A DNA stretch of 64,000 bases from assembly GCF_024649945.1 (NCBI RefSeq), contig NZ_JANKMS010000001.1:124001-188000 (forward strand), read 5' to 3'. The notes below the pieces were generated by a model, which was not told where the DNA came from, searched no databases, and worked only from the letters and a program-made list of their open reading frames with translations. The DNA is from Flavobacterium panacis (GTDB taxonomy: Bacteria; Bacteroidota; Bacteroidia; Flavobacteriales; Flavobacteriaceae). The position numbers were made by a program, and so were the translations under genes. This document shows, in pieces, positions 53,625-62,013 of this stretch (positions are counted from its first letter, which is position 1; every line of letters starts with the position of its first letter).

Positions 53625-54206
53625 TTACATTTTTAAGAAGTTCCCGAGGATTTTCTCGCCGACATCTCCACTTTTTTCTGGGTGAAACTGAGTTCCGTAA
53701 AAATTATCTTTTTGTAAAGCCGATGCATATTCAATATCATAGTTGGTTTTAGCAACTGCATATTCGCAATCTGGCGCGTAAAAACTGTGAACCAAATACA
53801 TGTACTCATTTTCAGAAATATCTTTAAACAAATCGGTTTTTAAATCATAAATCTGATTCCATCCCATTTGTGGCACTTTTACGTTGTTTGAAAATTTCAA
53901 AACATCAACATCAAAAATCCCTAAACCTTCTGTATTTCCTTCTTCGGTTTTGTTACACATTAACTGCATTCCCAAACAAATTCCTAATACAGGTTGTTTC
54001 AATTGTGGAATCAAACTATCCAAACCGCTTTCGCGAAGTTTTGTCATTGCCGAACTCGCCTCCCCAACTCCTGGAAAAATCACTTTATCTGCCGATTTAA
54101 TTTCCTCAGGATTATTGCTCAAAACTGCTTTGAAACCTAGTCTTTCAATAGCAAACATAATGCTCTGAATATTTCCTGCTCCGTAATTTATAATTACTAT
54201 TTTCAT
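53625..54206 (-). CDS. hisH: Imidazole glycerol phosphate synthase, glutaminase subunit
   Basis: The class I glutaminase has the nucleophile in LGICLGMQLM (Cys about 78) and His/Glu in YGTQFHPEKSG. The 193-residue length is normal. It supplies ammonia to HisF. Confidence 0.95.
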   Translation of the reverse strand: MKIVIINYGAGNIQSIMFAIERLGFKAVLSNNPEEIKSADKVIFPGVGEASSAMTKLRESGLDSLIPQLKQPVLGICLGMQLMCNKTEEGNTEGLGIFDVDVLKFSNNVKVPQMGWNQIYDLKTDLFKDISENEYMYLVHSFYAPDCEYAVAKTNYDIEYASALQKDNFYGTQFHPEKSGDVGEKILGNFLKM

Positions 54207-54222
54207 TTAATTTTTGTTTTTT

Positions 54223-54285
54223 TTTGTTTCAGGTTTCAAGTTTCAGGTTGCTCTTCAGAACATGAAACTCGAAACTTCAAACAAA
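54223..54285. repeat. Inverted repeat in the SnoaL-hisH spacer
   Basis: Arms 54223-54245 and 54263-54285 are imperfect complements built from TTTCA/TGAAA words (TTTGTTTCAGGTTTCAAG... / ...CTTCAAACAAA). The same words occur at 17577-17717 and 54666-54698. Confidence 0.6.
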
Positions 54286-54292
54286 TTTTACT

Positions 54293-54643
54293 TTACAGAT
54301 CAGTATAATGAGCTATCATTTTGTTTACCAATCCATCTTCATTAAAAAACATTACTTCAATCGCCTTTTTGTCCATGATAGATTTATAATATAATGCTAC
54401 TGAATTTACACCTGCCGTAACATCAATTAGTTCAAAATGCAAATCTGGAAATTTTGCAAGTGCCTTACTCCAATACTCTTTAACCTGTATCTTCCCTTGA
54501 AGCGAACCACTTTCAATTCCTCCTGCCAATTTAATCATTGGTGTTGTAATTTCAAGATCGTCAGAATAATGACTCATAACATCTTCTAAATCATGAGAAT
54601 TCCAAGATTCTATCCATGTTTTTGCAAATTCTTTCGCTTCCAT
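54293..54643 (-). CDS. SnoaL/NTF2-like protein inside the his operon
   Basis: The 116-residue protein has the NTF2/SnoaL pattern: AKEFAKTWIESWNSHDLEDVMSHYSDDLEITTP, then GKIQVKEYWSKALAKFPDLHFELIDV and MVFFNEDGLVNKMIAHYTDL-type strands. Such domains bind or act on small molecules. It is flanked by hisB and hisH and shares their direction. No role in histidine synthesis is known for this fold; it may be a passenger or a detoxifier. Confidence 0.8.
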   Translation of the reverse strand: MEAKEFAKTWIESWNSHDLEDVMSHYSDDLEITTPMIKLAGGIESGSLQGKIQVKEYWSKALAKFPDLHFELIDVTAGVNSVALYYKSIMDKKAIEVMFFNEDGLVNKMIAHYTDL

Positions 54644-54665
54644 AAGTTTTGTTTTTGTTGGCTTT

Positions 54666-54698
54666 AAGTTTCAGGTTTTGTTGAGCAACTTGAAACTT
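54666..54698. repeat. Inverted repeat in the hisB-SnoaL spacer
   Basis: AAGTTTCAGGTT (54666-54677) and AACTTGAAACTT (54687-54698) pair at 11 of 12 positions. It uses the same TTTCA words as its neighbour. Confidence 0.55.
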
Positions 54699-54708
54699 GA
54701 AACAAATT

Positions 54709-55845
54709 TTACAACATACCTTTAGTTGAAGGTAAAATCATTTTTTCTGTATCTCTTTTTACGGCTACTTTTATCGCTTTCGCAAAAGCTTTAAAAATTG
54801 CTTCTATTTTGTGATGTTCGTTGATTCCTTCAGCTTTGATATTTAAGTTCGCTTTTGCTCCGTCTGTGAATGATTTAAAGAAATGATAGAACATTTCTGT
54901 TGGCATTTTACCTACCATTTCACGTTTGAATTCCGTTTCCCAAATTAACCAATTTCTTCCACCAAAGTCAATTGCAGCTTGTGCTAAACAATCATCCATT
55001 GGCAAGCAAAATCCGTAACGCTCGATTCCAAGTTTGTTTCCTAATGCTTTTGCGAAAACTTCTCCAAGCGCAATCGCTGTATCTTCAATTGTGTGGTGTT
55101 CATCTACTTCTAAATCGCCTTTTACAAGGATTTCCAAATCCATTTGACCGTGACGCGAGATTTGATCCAACATATGATCGAAAAACGCAATTCCAGTATC
55201 TATTTTACTTTTTCCTGTTCCGTCAAGATTTAAATTGATATAAATATCCGTTTCATTTGTTTTTCTTGTAATCGATGCTGAACGTGCTTCTAACTTTAAA
55301 AACTCATAGATCTTTTTCCAATCCATAGTTTGTAAAGCGATTGTCTCGTTCAATTCTTCACGTTTTGATGAAATCTCAGTACTTCCTGCCCCATCTGTAT
55401 CGTTCATGAAAATCGCTTTTGCGCCTAAGTTTTTAGCCAATTCAACATCCGTTAAACGATCACCTAAAACAAAAGAATTTTCTAAATCATATTCTGGATT
55501 ATTCAAATATTTCGTCAACATTCCAGTTCTTGGTTTACGTGTTGGCGCATTTTCTTCTGGAAAAGTTCTGTCAACAAAGATTTCATCAAAAACAATTCCT
55601 TCATTTTCAAACGCTTTTAGAATGAAATTTTGCGTTGGCCAAAATGTATCTTCTGGAAAACTATCTGTTCCTAATCCGTCTTGATTGGTTACCATTGCTA
55701 ATTCGTAATCCAACTCATTTGCAATTTTAGCTAGATATTGAAACGCTTTTGGATAAAATTCTAATTTATCTAAGCTGTCTAATTGATAATTTTCTGGTTC
55801 TAAAACAATCGTTCCATCACGATCGATAAAAAGTACTTTTTTCAT
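54709..55845 (-). CDS. hisB: Bifunctional histidinol-phosphatase / imidazoleglycerol-phosphate dehydratase
   Basis: The 378 residues join an HAD-type phosphatase ([52 protein letters not shown]) and, from about 190, the dehydratase ([54 protein letters not shown]). This fused form matches gammaproteobacterial and Bacteroidota HisB. It catalyses steps 7 and 9 of the pathway. Confidence 0.95.
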   Translation of the reverse strand: MKKVLFIDRDGTIVLEPENYQLDSLDKLEFYPKAFQYLAKIANELDYELAMVTNQDGLGTDSFPEDTFWPTQNFILKAFENEGIVFDEIFVDRTFPEENAPTRKPRTGMLTKYLNNPEYDLENSFVLGDRLTDVELAKNLGAKAIFMNDTDGAGSTEISSKREELNETIALQTMDWKKIYEFLKLEARSASITRKTNETDIYINLNLDGTGKSKIDTGIAFFDHMLDQISRHGQMDLEILVKGDLEVDEHHTIEDTAIALGEVFAKALGNKLGIERYGFCLPMDDCLAQAAIDFGGRNWLIWETEFKREMVGKMPTEMFYHFFKSFTDGAKANLNIKAEGINEHHKIEAIFKAFAKAIKVAVKRDTEKMILPSTKGML

Positions 55846-55860
55846 ATTTTTTTTTGTTCT

Positions 55861-56010
55861 GCCACAGATTTCACGGATTTAATGGATTTTTCTTTTTGCC
55901 ACGAATTACACAAATTTCACTAATTCAATTCGTGCAAATTCGTGTAATTCGTGGCAAAAAATATACACAAACAGAATAAAAAAATCATTTTAATCTGTAT
56001 AATCTGTGGC
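55861..56010. repeat. Double nested inverted repeat in the hisC-hisB spacer
   Basis: Outer arms GCCACAGATT (55861-55870) and AATCTGTGGC (56001-56010) enclose a perfect 19-bp inner pair at 55893-55911 and 55942-55960, with arms rich in GCCACGAATTACAC and its complement. It fills most of the spacer. Confidence 0.7.
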
Positions 56011-56020
56011 TTTATTTTTT

Positions 56021-57070
56021 TTAACTCAATGATTTTAATTCTCTAATCACAACCGCATTTTCTTCTTTTGTTCCGATTGTAAAACGAAGACAATTTTCAC
56101 ATAAAGGTTGTGTAGTTCTGTTACGAATTACAATTCCTTTTTCAATTAATTGATCGTATCTTTTGTTTGCATCATCCACTTTTGCTAAAATAAAATTCGC
56201 TTCTGTTGGATATACTTTTTCAACAAAATCAACTTCAAGCAAAACTTTAAGTAATTCTTCTCTTTGCTCAATAATAGAAGCTATTTCTTGTTTTATTTTT
56301 TCAGAATCTTTTAAACGTTCGATTGCTCTTTGTTGTGTTAATTCGTTTACGTTATAAGGCGGTTTGATTTTGTTTAAAATTGAAATCACAACTTCAGAAG
56401 CATAACAAATTCCTAAACGAATTCCGGCTAAACCATAAGCTTTAGAAAGTGTTTGCGTAATCACTAAATTTGGATAAGCATCGATTTCTGTGAGCCAGCT
56501 TTCTTTCTCTGAAAAATCAATATAAGCTTCATCAATCACTACCAAACCTTTAAAATTTTGAAGCAATTTGACCACGCTTTCATCTGAAAAAGAATTTCCT
56601 GTTGGATTATTTGGCGAACATAAAAAGATGATTTTTGTATTCTCATCAACTGCTTCAAGAATTTTTTCTACTTGTGGTTGAAAATCTGTAGTTAACAAAA
56701 CTTCTCTGTTTTCAACAGCATTAATATTAGCTAAAACTCCATACATTCCATAAGTTGGTGGCAACGAAATGATATTGTCTTTATTAGGTTCACAGAAAGC
56801 TCTGAAAAGTAAATCCAAAACTTCATCGCTCCCGTTTCCTAACAAAATCTGACTTTGTTTGGTTAAATTGTTTTTAGCCAAAATCGCTTTAACCGAATTC
56901 TGTTGCGGATCTGGATAACGATTTACTCCATTTTGATACGGATTTTCATTCGCATCCAAAAATATCATTTCGGCTGTATTAAAATCTTCAAACTCATCTC
57001 TTGCAGATGAATACGGTTTTAAAGATTTTACATTTTCACGTGTTATTGTATTTATATCGAAGGTACTCAT
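56021..57070 (-). CDS. hisC: Histidinol-phosphate aminotransferase
   Basis: The 349-residue PLP enzyme has ANENPYQNGVNRYPDPQ at its N-terminus, GNGSDEVLDLLFRAF, CSPNNPTGN, VIDEAYIDFSEKESW, and the PLP lysine in TQTLSKAYGLAGIRLGI. It converts imidazole acetol phosphate to histidinol phosphate. Confidence 0.95.
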   Translation of the reverse strand: MSTFDINTITRENVKSLKPYSSARDEFEDFNTAEMIFLDANENPYQNGVNRYPDPQQNSVKAILAKNNLTKQSQILLGNGSDEVLDLLFRAFCEPNKDNIISLPPTYGMYGVLANINAVENREVLLTTDFQPQVEKILEAVDENTKIIFLCSPNNPTGNSFSDESVVKLLQNFKGLVVIDEAYIDFSEKESWLTEIDAYPNLVITQTLSKAYGLAGIRLGICYASEVVISILNKIKPPYNVNELTQQRAIERLKDSEKIKQEIASIIEQREELLKVLLEVDFVEKVYPTEANFILAKVDDANKRYDQLIEKGIVIRNRTTQPLCENCLRFTIGTKEENAVVIRELKSLS

Positions 57071-57173
57071 TGTTGTTGTTTTTTGACTTTAAGAAGAAAA
57101 AGGCAAGAGAAAAGACTTCTCATCTTACTTATTTAACATCTTTCTTCTTGCTTCTTTTCTCTTTCTTTTCTTA

Positions 57174-58454
57174 CTATAAACTTTTTAATCTTAAGGTCAC
57201 AGCATTTTTATGCGCCTGTAAACCTTCGGCTTCAGCCATTGCTTCAATTGCTTTTCCGATGTTTTGAATTCCTTTTTCTGAGATTTTCTGAAAAGTCATT
57301 GATTTCATAAAGCTATCTAGATTTACACCACTGTAATTCTTAGCATAACCGTTTGTTGGCAAAGTATGATTGGTTCCAGAAGCATAATCACCAGCGCTTT
57401 CCGGAGTATAATTCCCAATGAAAACAGAACCAGCATTTACGATTCCGTTGCAATAGAAATCATCGTATTGTGAACAAATTATAAAGTGCTCAGGACCATA
57501 TTCGTTGATTAAATCTAAAGCGGTCTGATCATTTTCCACATAAATCAATTTCGAATTTTCAATCGCTTTTTCTGCAATTGCTTTTCTTGGAAGGACTTCT
57601 AATTGAGCTTGTACTTCTTTTTCTACCTCTTCAATCAGTTTTTTTGACGTCGAAACTAAAATCACCTGACTGTCTGTTCCGTGTTCTGCTTGAGACAATA
57701 AATCTGAAGCAACAAATGATGGGACTGCAGTATCATCAGCTACAATCAATAATTCCGAAGGTCCGGCCGGCATATCAATGGCAACTCCAAATTGGGTTGC
57801 CAGTTGTTTTGCAACCGTTACAAACTGATTTCCTGGACCGAAGATTTTATAAACTTTAGGAATTGATTGAGTTCCAAAAGTCATTCCCGCAATAGCCTGG
57901 ATTCCTCCAACTTTTAGAATTTTAGTGACACCACATAAATTTGCTGCATACAAAATTGCTGGATTAATTTTACCTTTTTTGTCTGGCGGAGAACATAATA
58001 CAATTTCTTTACAACCAGCAATTTCAGCAGGAACAGCCAACATCAAAACAGTTGAAAACAAAGGCGCCGTTCCTCCAGGAATATATAAACCAATCTTTTG
58101 AATTGGTCGTTTTTCCTGCCAACAGTTTACACCTTCAATTGTTTCTACTTCAATACGATCCGTTTTTTGTGCTTTGTGAAATTTGTAAACATTATCTTTA
58201 GCCAATTGAATTGCTTCTTTTAATTCATTTGGAATCAATTGGATTGCTTCTTCAATTTCTTCTTTTGAAACCTCATAATTATCTTGAGAAATTCCATCAA
58301 ATATTGAAGTGTATTTTGCAACCGCTTCATCACCTTTTTTCTGTACTTCTCTAAAGATTTCTTTTACCGTAACCTCAATATCGTCAATAGTTTGGGTTGG
58401 TCTTTTTAATATATCTGACCAGATTTCTGGTTTTGGATTGTTTATTTTATTCAT
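57174..58454 (-). CDS. hisD: Histidinol dehydrogenase
   Basis: The 426-residue protein has GLYIPGGTAPLFSTVLMLAVPAEIAGC, IFGPGNQFVTVAKQLA, GPSELLIVADDTAVPSFVASDLLSQAEHG (with zinc ligands Gln and His), and ESAGDYASGTNHTLPTNG. It oxidises histidinol to histidine in two NAD-dependent steps. It is the second gene of the operon. Confidence 0.95.
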   Translation of the reverse strand: MNKINNPKPEIWSDILKRPTQTIDDIEVTVKEIFREVQKKGDEAVAKYTSIFDGISQDNYEVSKEEIEEAIQLIPNELKEAIQLAKDNVYKFHKAQKTDRIEVETIEGVNCWQEKRPIQKIGLYIPGGTAPLFSTVLMLAVPAEIAGCKEIVLCSPPDKKGKINPAILYAANLCGVTKILKVGGIQAIAGMTFGTQSIPKVYKIFGPGNQFVTVAKQLATQFGVAIDMPAGPSELLIVADDTAVPSFVASDLLSQAEHGTDSQVILVSTSKKLIEEVEKEVQAQLEVLPRKAIAEKAIENSKLIYVENDQTALDLINEYGPEHFIICSQYDDFYCNGIVNAGSVFIGNYTPESAGDYASGTNHTLPTNGYAKNYSGVNLDSFMKSMTFQKISEKGIQNIGKAIEAMAEAEGLQAHKNAVTLRLKSL

Positions 58455-58480
58455 AATATTTCATATTAAATTCCAAAGCT

Positions 58481-58564
58481 TTAAATCCCAAATTCCAATT
58501 CTTTATCTAAAAAAAACGCCAAGCTCTCAAAGCTGTAATCTTAAAATTGGAATTTGGAATTTAA
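58481..58564. repeat. Inverted repeat in the hisG-hisD spacer
   Basis: Arms 58481-58500 and 58545-58564 are complementary at 19 of 20 positions and built from AATTCCAA/TTGGAATT words, which also occur near 9330-9400 and 20430-20520. Confidence 0.65.
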
Positions 58565-58579
58565 AAATTGAAATTTCTT

Positions 58580-59437
58580 TTATAGTACCATTTTCTCAAT
58601 TGGGCAAACTAAAATTCCTTCTGCTCCCACTTCTTTTAATTGATCAATTACATCCCAGAAAGTATCTTTATCGATTACAGAGTGAACGCTGCTCCAACCT
58701 TCTTGTGCCAAAGGAAGAACGGTCAAACTTCTTAAAACCGGAAGGATTTTTCCAACGGCATCAATTTTGTCGTTTGGTACGTTCATCAGGATGTATTTTG
58801 AATTTCTAGCTCTTAAAACTGCCTGAATTCTAAATTTTAAAGTATCAATGTGTTTTTGAATTTCTGGAGAAACTTTTGGAGAAACCGCTAAAACTGCTTC
58901 ACTTTTTAAGATTACTTCAACTTCTTTTAAATTGTTTTTAAAAAGTGTACTTCCACTTGAAACAATATCCACAATGGCATCTGCAAGACCAATATTTGGA
59001 GCGATTTCTACTGAACCTGAGATTTGGTGAATGTCTACTTTTAAACCAAATTTATCAAAATATTCATTAACTGTGTTTGGATAAGAAGTTGCAATTCTAA
59101 GGTTTGCTAAATCCTGAATTGAATTGTATTCGAATGTTTTAGGAACTGCTACTGAAACTTTACATTTAGAAAAACCAAGTTTTTGAACTACTTCAATTCC
59201 TTTTCCTTTTTCTACCAAAAGATTATCTCCAACAATAGCTAAATCCACCACTCCATCAATTAAGTATTGAGGAATATCTGAATTTCTCAAGTATAAAACT
59301 TCAAGAGGAAAATTAGACGCTTCTGCTTTTAACTGATCTATTCCGTTGTTGATTGAAATACCACAGTCTTTTAGAATTTGGATACTGTCTTCGTTTAAAC
59401 GACCCGATTTTTGAATTGCAATTTTTAAAGTACTCAT
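58580..59437 (-). CDS. hisG: ATP phosphoribosyltransferase, long form
   Basis: The 285-residue protein has the catalytic domain (LKIAIQKSGRLNEDSIQILKDCG; VDLAIVGDNLLVEKG; the PRPP loop ADAIVDIVSSGSTLFKNNLKEVE) and a C-terminal regulatory domain (GWSSVHSVIDKDTFWDVIDQLKEVGAEGILVCPIEKMV). Length shows it is the long, self-contained form that binds histidine and does not need HisZ. It is the first enzyme gene behind the His leader. Confidence 0.95.
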   Translation of the reverse strand: MSTLKIAIQKSGRLNEDSIQILKDCGISINNGIDQLKAEASNFPLEVLYLRNSDIPQYLIDGVVDLAIVGDNLLVEKGKGIEVVQKLGFSKCKVSVAVPKTFEYNSIQDLANLRIATSYPNTVNEYFDKFGLKVDIHQISGSVEIAPNIGLADAIVDIVSSGSTLFKNNLKEVEVILKSEAVLAVSPKVSPEIQKHIDTLKFRIQAVLRARNSKYILMNVPNDKIDAVGKILPVLRSLTVLPLAQEGWSSVHSVIDKDTFWDVIDQLKEVGAEGILVCPIEKMVL

Positions 59438-59488
59438 TTTTTTAGTTGTTTGTTGGATTAATAGTTTGAGTACAAAGAATTGGTATAA

Positions 59489-59520
59489 AAAAACCCGTTT
59501 GATGTACTCAAACGGGTTTT
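59489..59520 (-). terminator. Attenuator terminator upstream of hisG
   Basis: AAACCCGTTTGA and TCAAACGGGTTTT-type arms (59491-59502 and 59508-59520) form a strong stem, followed in the minus direction by a seven-base T-run. It lies between the His-rich leader and hisG. Confidence 0.85.
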
Positions 59521-59547
59521 AAAATATGATGATTTACACACATACCA

Positions 59548-59607
59548 TTAACACATCGCTTGAGAGCAATAATGTAAATGATGATGATGTAATTGATTTG
59601 AAATCAT
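59548..59607 (-). CDS. his leader peptide (19 aa)
   Basis: The short frame starts MISNQLHHHHLHYC and ends in SQAMC. It has five His in seven codons, including four in a row, as in his leader peptides of enterobacteria. It lies 27 bp upstream of the attenuator stem and in front of hisG. Stalling on the His run under histidine shortage would let transcription pass into the operon. Confidence 0.9.
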   Translation of the reverse strand: MISNQLHHHHLHYCSQAMC

Positions 59608-59642
59608 TGTTTGGTTTGTTTTATAATTCTTTGAATCGGTTG

Positions 59643-59674
59643 CAAATATACTAGATAAAATATTTAAAAAGCAA
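59643..59674 (-). promoter_or_regulatory. Promoter of the his operon
   Basis: On the minus strand TTG (59674-59672) is followed after 21 bp by TATATTTG (59650-59643). This fits the flavobacterial consensus; the leader start codon is 35 bp downstream. Confidence 0.65.
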
Positions 59675-59747
59675 TTTTTATTTTAACTTAACGATAGTTT
59701 ATTGTTAAAAAACTTTTTACATCGTCTTATGTTTAATAATTTGAAAA

Positions 59748-61148
59748 TTACTTTAACGTATTTTCCAAATCATCGAAAACCAATAACACTTTAGTTCCTT
59801 TTCCGATTTCGCTTTCAATTTTAAATTTGACCTGAAGCAAATCAGTCATTCTTTTCACAATAAATAATCCAAGGCCTGTTCCTTTTATTTCAGAATGATT
59901 CAACGAATCTGATCTAAAAAATGGATTCAAAATCGACTCTAAATCTTTCTTGGCAATTCCAATTCCCTGATCTGAAATAGTACAGTTAATTTTATCCTTT
60001 TCTCTTGATAAAGAGATTTTAATTTGACCATCCGTTTTTGAATATTTTACTGCATTTGAGATAATATTACGGAGAATTGTCACTACTAAAAAAGTATCTG
60101 AAAAGGTATAAAAATCATCTGGAGTTTCTAAAACCACATTAAGATTTCCAGTCTTTATTTTCTCCGAATTCAAGGTCAGAACATCTAAAATCACAGCGTT
60201 TAAATAAACCGTTTCTTTAAGAATATTCTGTTTCTGATTCTCAAAACGAGCCATCATTAACAATTGATCTACCAATGAATTTAAATGATCCACTTCATTA
60301 ATGCAGTAATTTATTTTCTCTTCGTACTCCTTACTATCTCGAGGTTTACGTATTAACACTTCAAGTGTTCCTTTAATAACGGTTAAAGGTGTTCTTAGCT
60401 CATGTGAAGCATCTGAAGTGAACTGTTTTTCACGCTCAATTGCATCTTCAATTCTATTCAATAAATTATTGATTGTTTTGGAAAGTGTAAACAACTCATC
60501 TCTCGTTTTTGGCAGTGGAATCCGTGCTGTAAGATTATCTTTTGTGATAACTTTCGAAGTCTGAATAATATCATTTATAGGCTTTATACTTCTTCCAGCA
60601 AAAAATCTTGCAAGGAAAAATAAAATTAAAAGAATGATGGGAAAAGTTATCATTAAAGTATCCATCAGATTGTCTAAAACTTTAGACGAATCCGAAAGCG
60701 ACATTGCAATAATCAAATAGCCAATTCTTTTTGATTTTACATCTAATGGCACCTGAATCTGACGAATTTTATTCCCTAATAATTTGGTATCAAAAAGCTG
60801 AAAATAGTCTTTGCTTTCATGAAAAATCAACTTTTCATTCTTCAAATTTGGAGACTTTTCGATTATTTTTTTGTTCAAATCCAAGAACTGAACAAAAACA
60901 GGATTTACATCGACAGAATTATGTTCTCTTTCCTCCCATTCTTCAGCATCCATAAAAATAACAACACCATTTTCAATTTTTAATTCCTTTAAATGATCTT
61001 GAACTTCTATGTTTAGGTTTTCATCAATATGATTATAAACTGTAAGCTTTACAATGAAATAAATAGCAGAGAATACGGCTAAAACCAAAAGTCCGGTTCC
61101 TACAATATAATTTAAGGCAATTCTATTTTTAAAAGATAATGATGTCAT
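59748..61148 (-). CDS. Sensor histidine kinase
   Basis: The 466-residue protein has two membrane helices (about 12-34 and 163-183) flanking a periplasmic sensor of about 125 residues, then a HAMP linker. The phospho-acceptor is His249 in SDASHELRTPLTVIKG. The ATP-binding domain has NIISNAVKYS (N box), DQGIGIAKKDL (G1) and GTGLGLFIVKRM (G2). It follows the regulator gene by 2 bp, so the two are one operon. The signal is unknown. Confidence 0.95.
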   Translation of the reverse strand: MTSLSFKNRIALNYIVGTGLLVLAVFSAIYFIVKLTVYNHIDENLNIEVQDHLKELKIENGVVIFMDAEEWEEREHNSVDVNPVFVQFLDLNKKIIEKSPNLKNEKLIFHESKDYFQLFDTKLLGNKIRQIQVPLDVKSKRIGYLIIAMSLSDSSKVLDNLMDTLMITFPIILLILFFLARFFAGRSIKPINDIIQTSKVITKDNLTARIPLPKTRDELFTLSKTINNLLNRIEDAIEREKQFTSDASHELRTPLTVIKGTLEVLIRKPRDSKEYEEKINYCINEVDHLNSLVDQLLMMARFENQKQNILKETVYLNAVILDVLTLNSEKIKTGNLNVVLETPDDFYTFSDTFLVVTILRNIISNAVKYSKTDGQIKISLSREKDKINCTISDQGIGIAKKDLESILNPFFRSDSLNHSEIKGTGLGLFIVKRMTDLLQVKFKIESEIGKGTKVLLVFDDLENTLK

Positions 61149-61150
61149 TT

Positions 61151-61813
61151 TTAATCATTGGCGATATACCCAATGCCGCGAATAGTTTTTATATAATCTT
61201 CTTCAATTTTGAGATTCAGTTTCTTACGAATAGCATTCATAAAAACATCTATAACTCCTGTATCATACTCAAAGTTTATTTCCCAAACATCTCTTAGAAT
61301 CTGATTTCGTGTACAAACTTTACCTTTATGCTGAATCAGATATGCAAGCAATTCAAACTCACGTTGTGTAAGAGCTATTTCTTCAGTATCCTTTAAAACA
61401 ATATGCTTAGACAAATCCATTGTAATGGTACCCAATGTAAGTGTTTCTGTTTGTTTTTTGTTTCTAAAGTGAACTTTTATACGTTCCACTAATTCTTCAA
61501 AACTAAAAGGTTTTTTAATATAATCATTTGCTCCTGCTTTTAAACCTTCAATCGTTTCCTGAACAGTATCTTTTGCGGTTAAAAAAATTATTGGAGTTTG
61601 TTGATCTTTAACTCTTATCGCTTTACAAAGGTCAAGTCCGTTAATTTTTGGAATCATCCAGTCTAAAAGAATCAAATCAAACTTCTGACTCTGAACCAGC
61701 TCAAAACCTTTAGAACCGTCATGAGCAGTGGTTACCTGATATCCCTCTTCTTGTAAACCTTGTTTAAGAAACTGAACAATTCCTAATTCATCTTCAACTA
61801 TTAAAATATGCAT
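61151..61813 (-). CDS. OmpR-family response regulator
   Basis: Residues 1-120 are a receiver domain with acidic pocket VEDE, phospho-acceptor Asp51 (LILLDWMIPKINGL) and Lys in LTAKDTVQ. Residues about 128-220 are a winged-helix effector (TQREFELLAYLIQHKGKVCTRNQILRDVW; GVIDVFMNAIRKKL; IRGIGYIA). It is divergent from the LTA-synthase-like gene. The four TTAAG repeats between them are likely its binding sites. Confidence 0.95.
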   Translation of the reverse strand: MHILIVEDELGIVQFLKQGLQEEGYQVTTAHDGSKGFELVQSQKFDLILLDWMIPKINGLDLCKAIRVKDQQTPIIFLTAKDTVQETIEGLKAGANDYIKKPFSFEELVERIKVHFRNKKQTETLTLGTITMDLSKHIVLKDTEEIALTQREFELLAYLIQHKGKVCTRNQILRDVWEINFEYDTGVIDVFMNAIRKKLNLKIEEDYIKTIRGIGYIAND

Positions 61814-61920
61814 TTATCGTGTCTAATTTAAGATTTGCAATCATTTTTTATCTTCCAAAGATAGAGAATTCAGCACTTTAAAATGAAAGAAATTACATCT
61901 GTATTGAAATATTTGACATC

Positions 61921-61957
61921 TTAAGCAAACATTAAGTTAGCATTAAGTAAGGTTAAA
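61921..61957 (+). promoter_or_regulatory. Four direct TTAAG repeats, probable response-regulator sites
   Basis: TTAAG starts at 61921, 61932 and 61943 and TTAAA at 61953, spaced 11, 11 and 10 bp. The units read TTAAGCAAACA, TTAAGTTAGCA, TTAAGTAAGG and TTAAAGTTGAA. One-turn direct repeats are how OmpR/PhoB dimers bind. They lie 34 bp upstream of the promoter box of the LTA-synthase-like gene. Confidence 0.65.
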
Positions 61958-61990
61958 GTTGAACTTAATCTGGCGTTAATGAATCAGATT

Positions 61991-61998
61991 TAATTTTG
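61991..61998 (+). promoter_or_regulatory. -7 promoter element of the LTA-synthase-like gene
   Basis: TAATTTTG fits TAnnTTTG, 15 bp before the start codon. The repeats above replace a clear -33 box, as expected of an activated promoter. Confidence 0.5.
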
Positions 61999-62013
61999 TA
62001 AAAAAAATATTAG

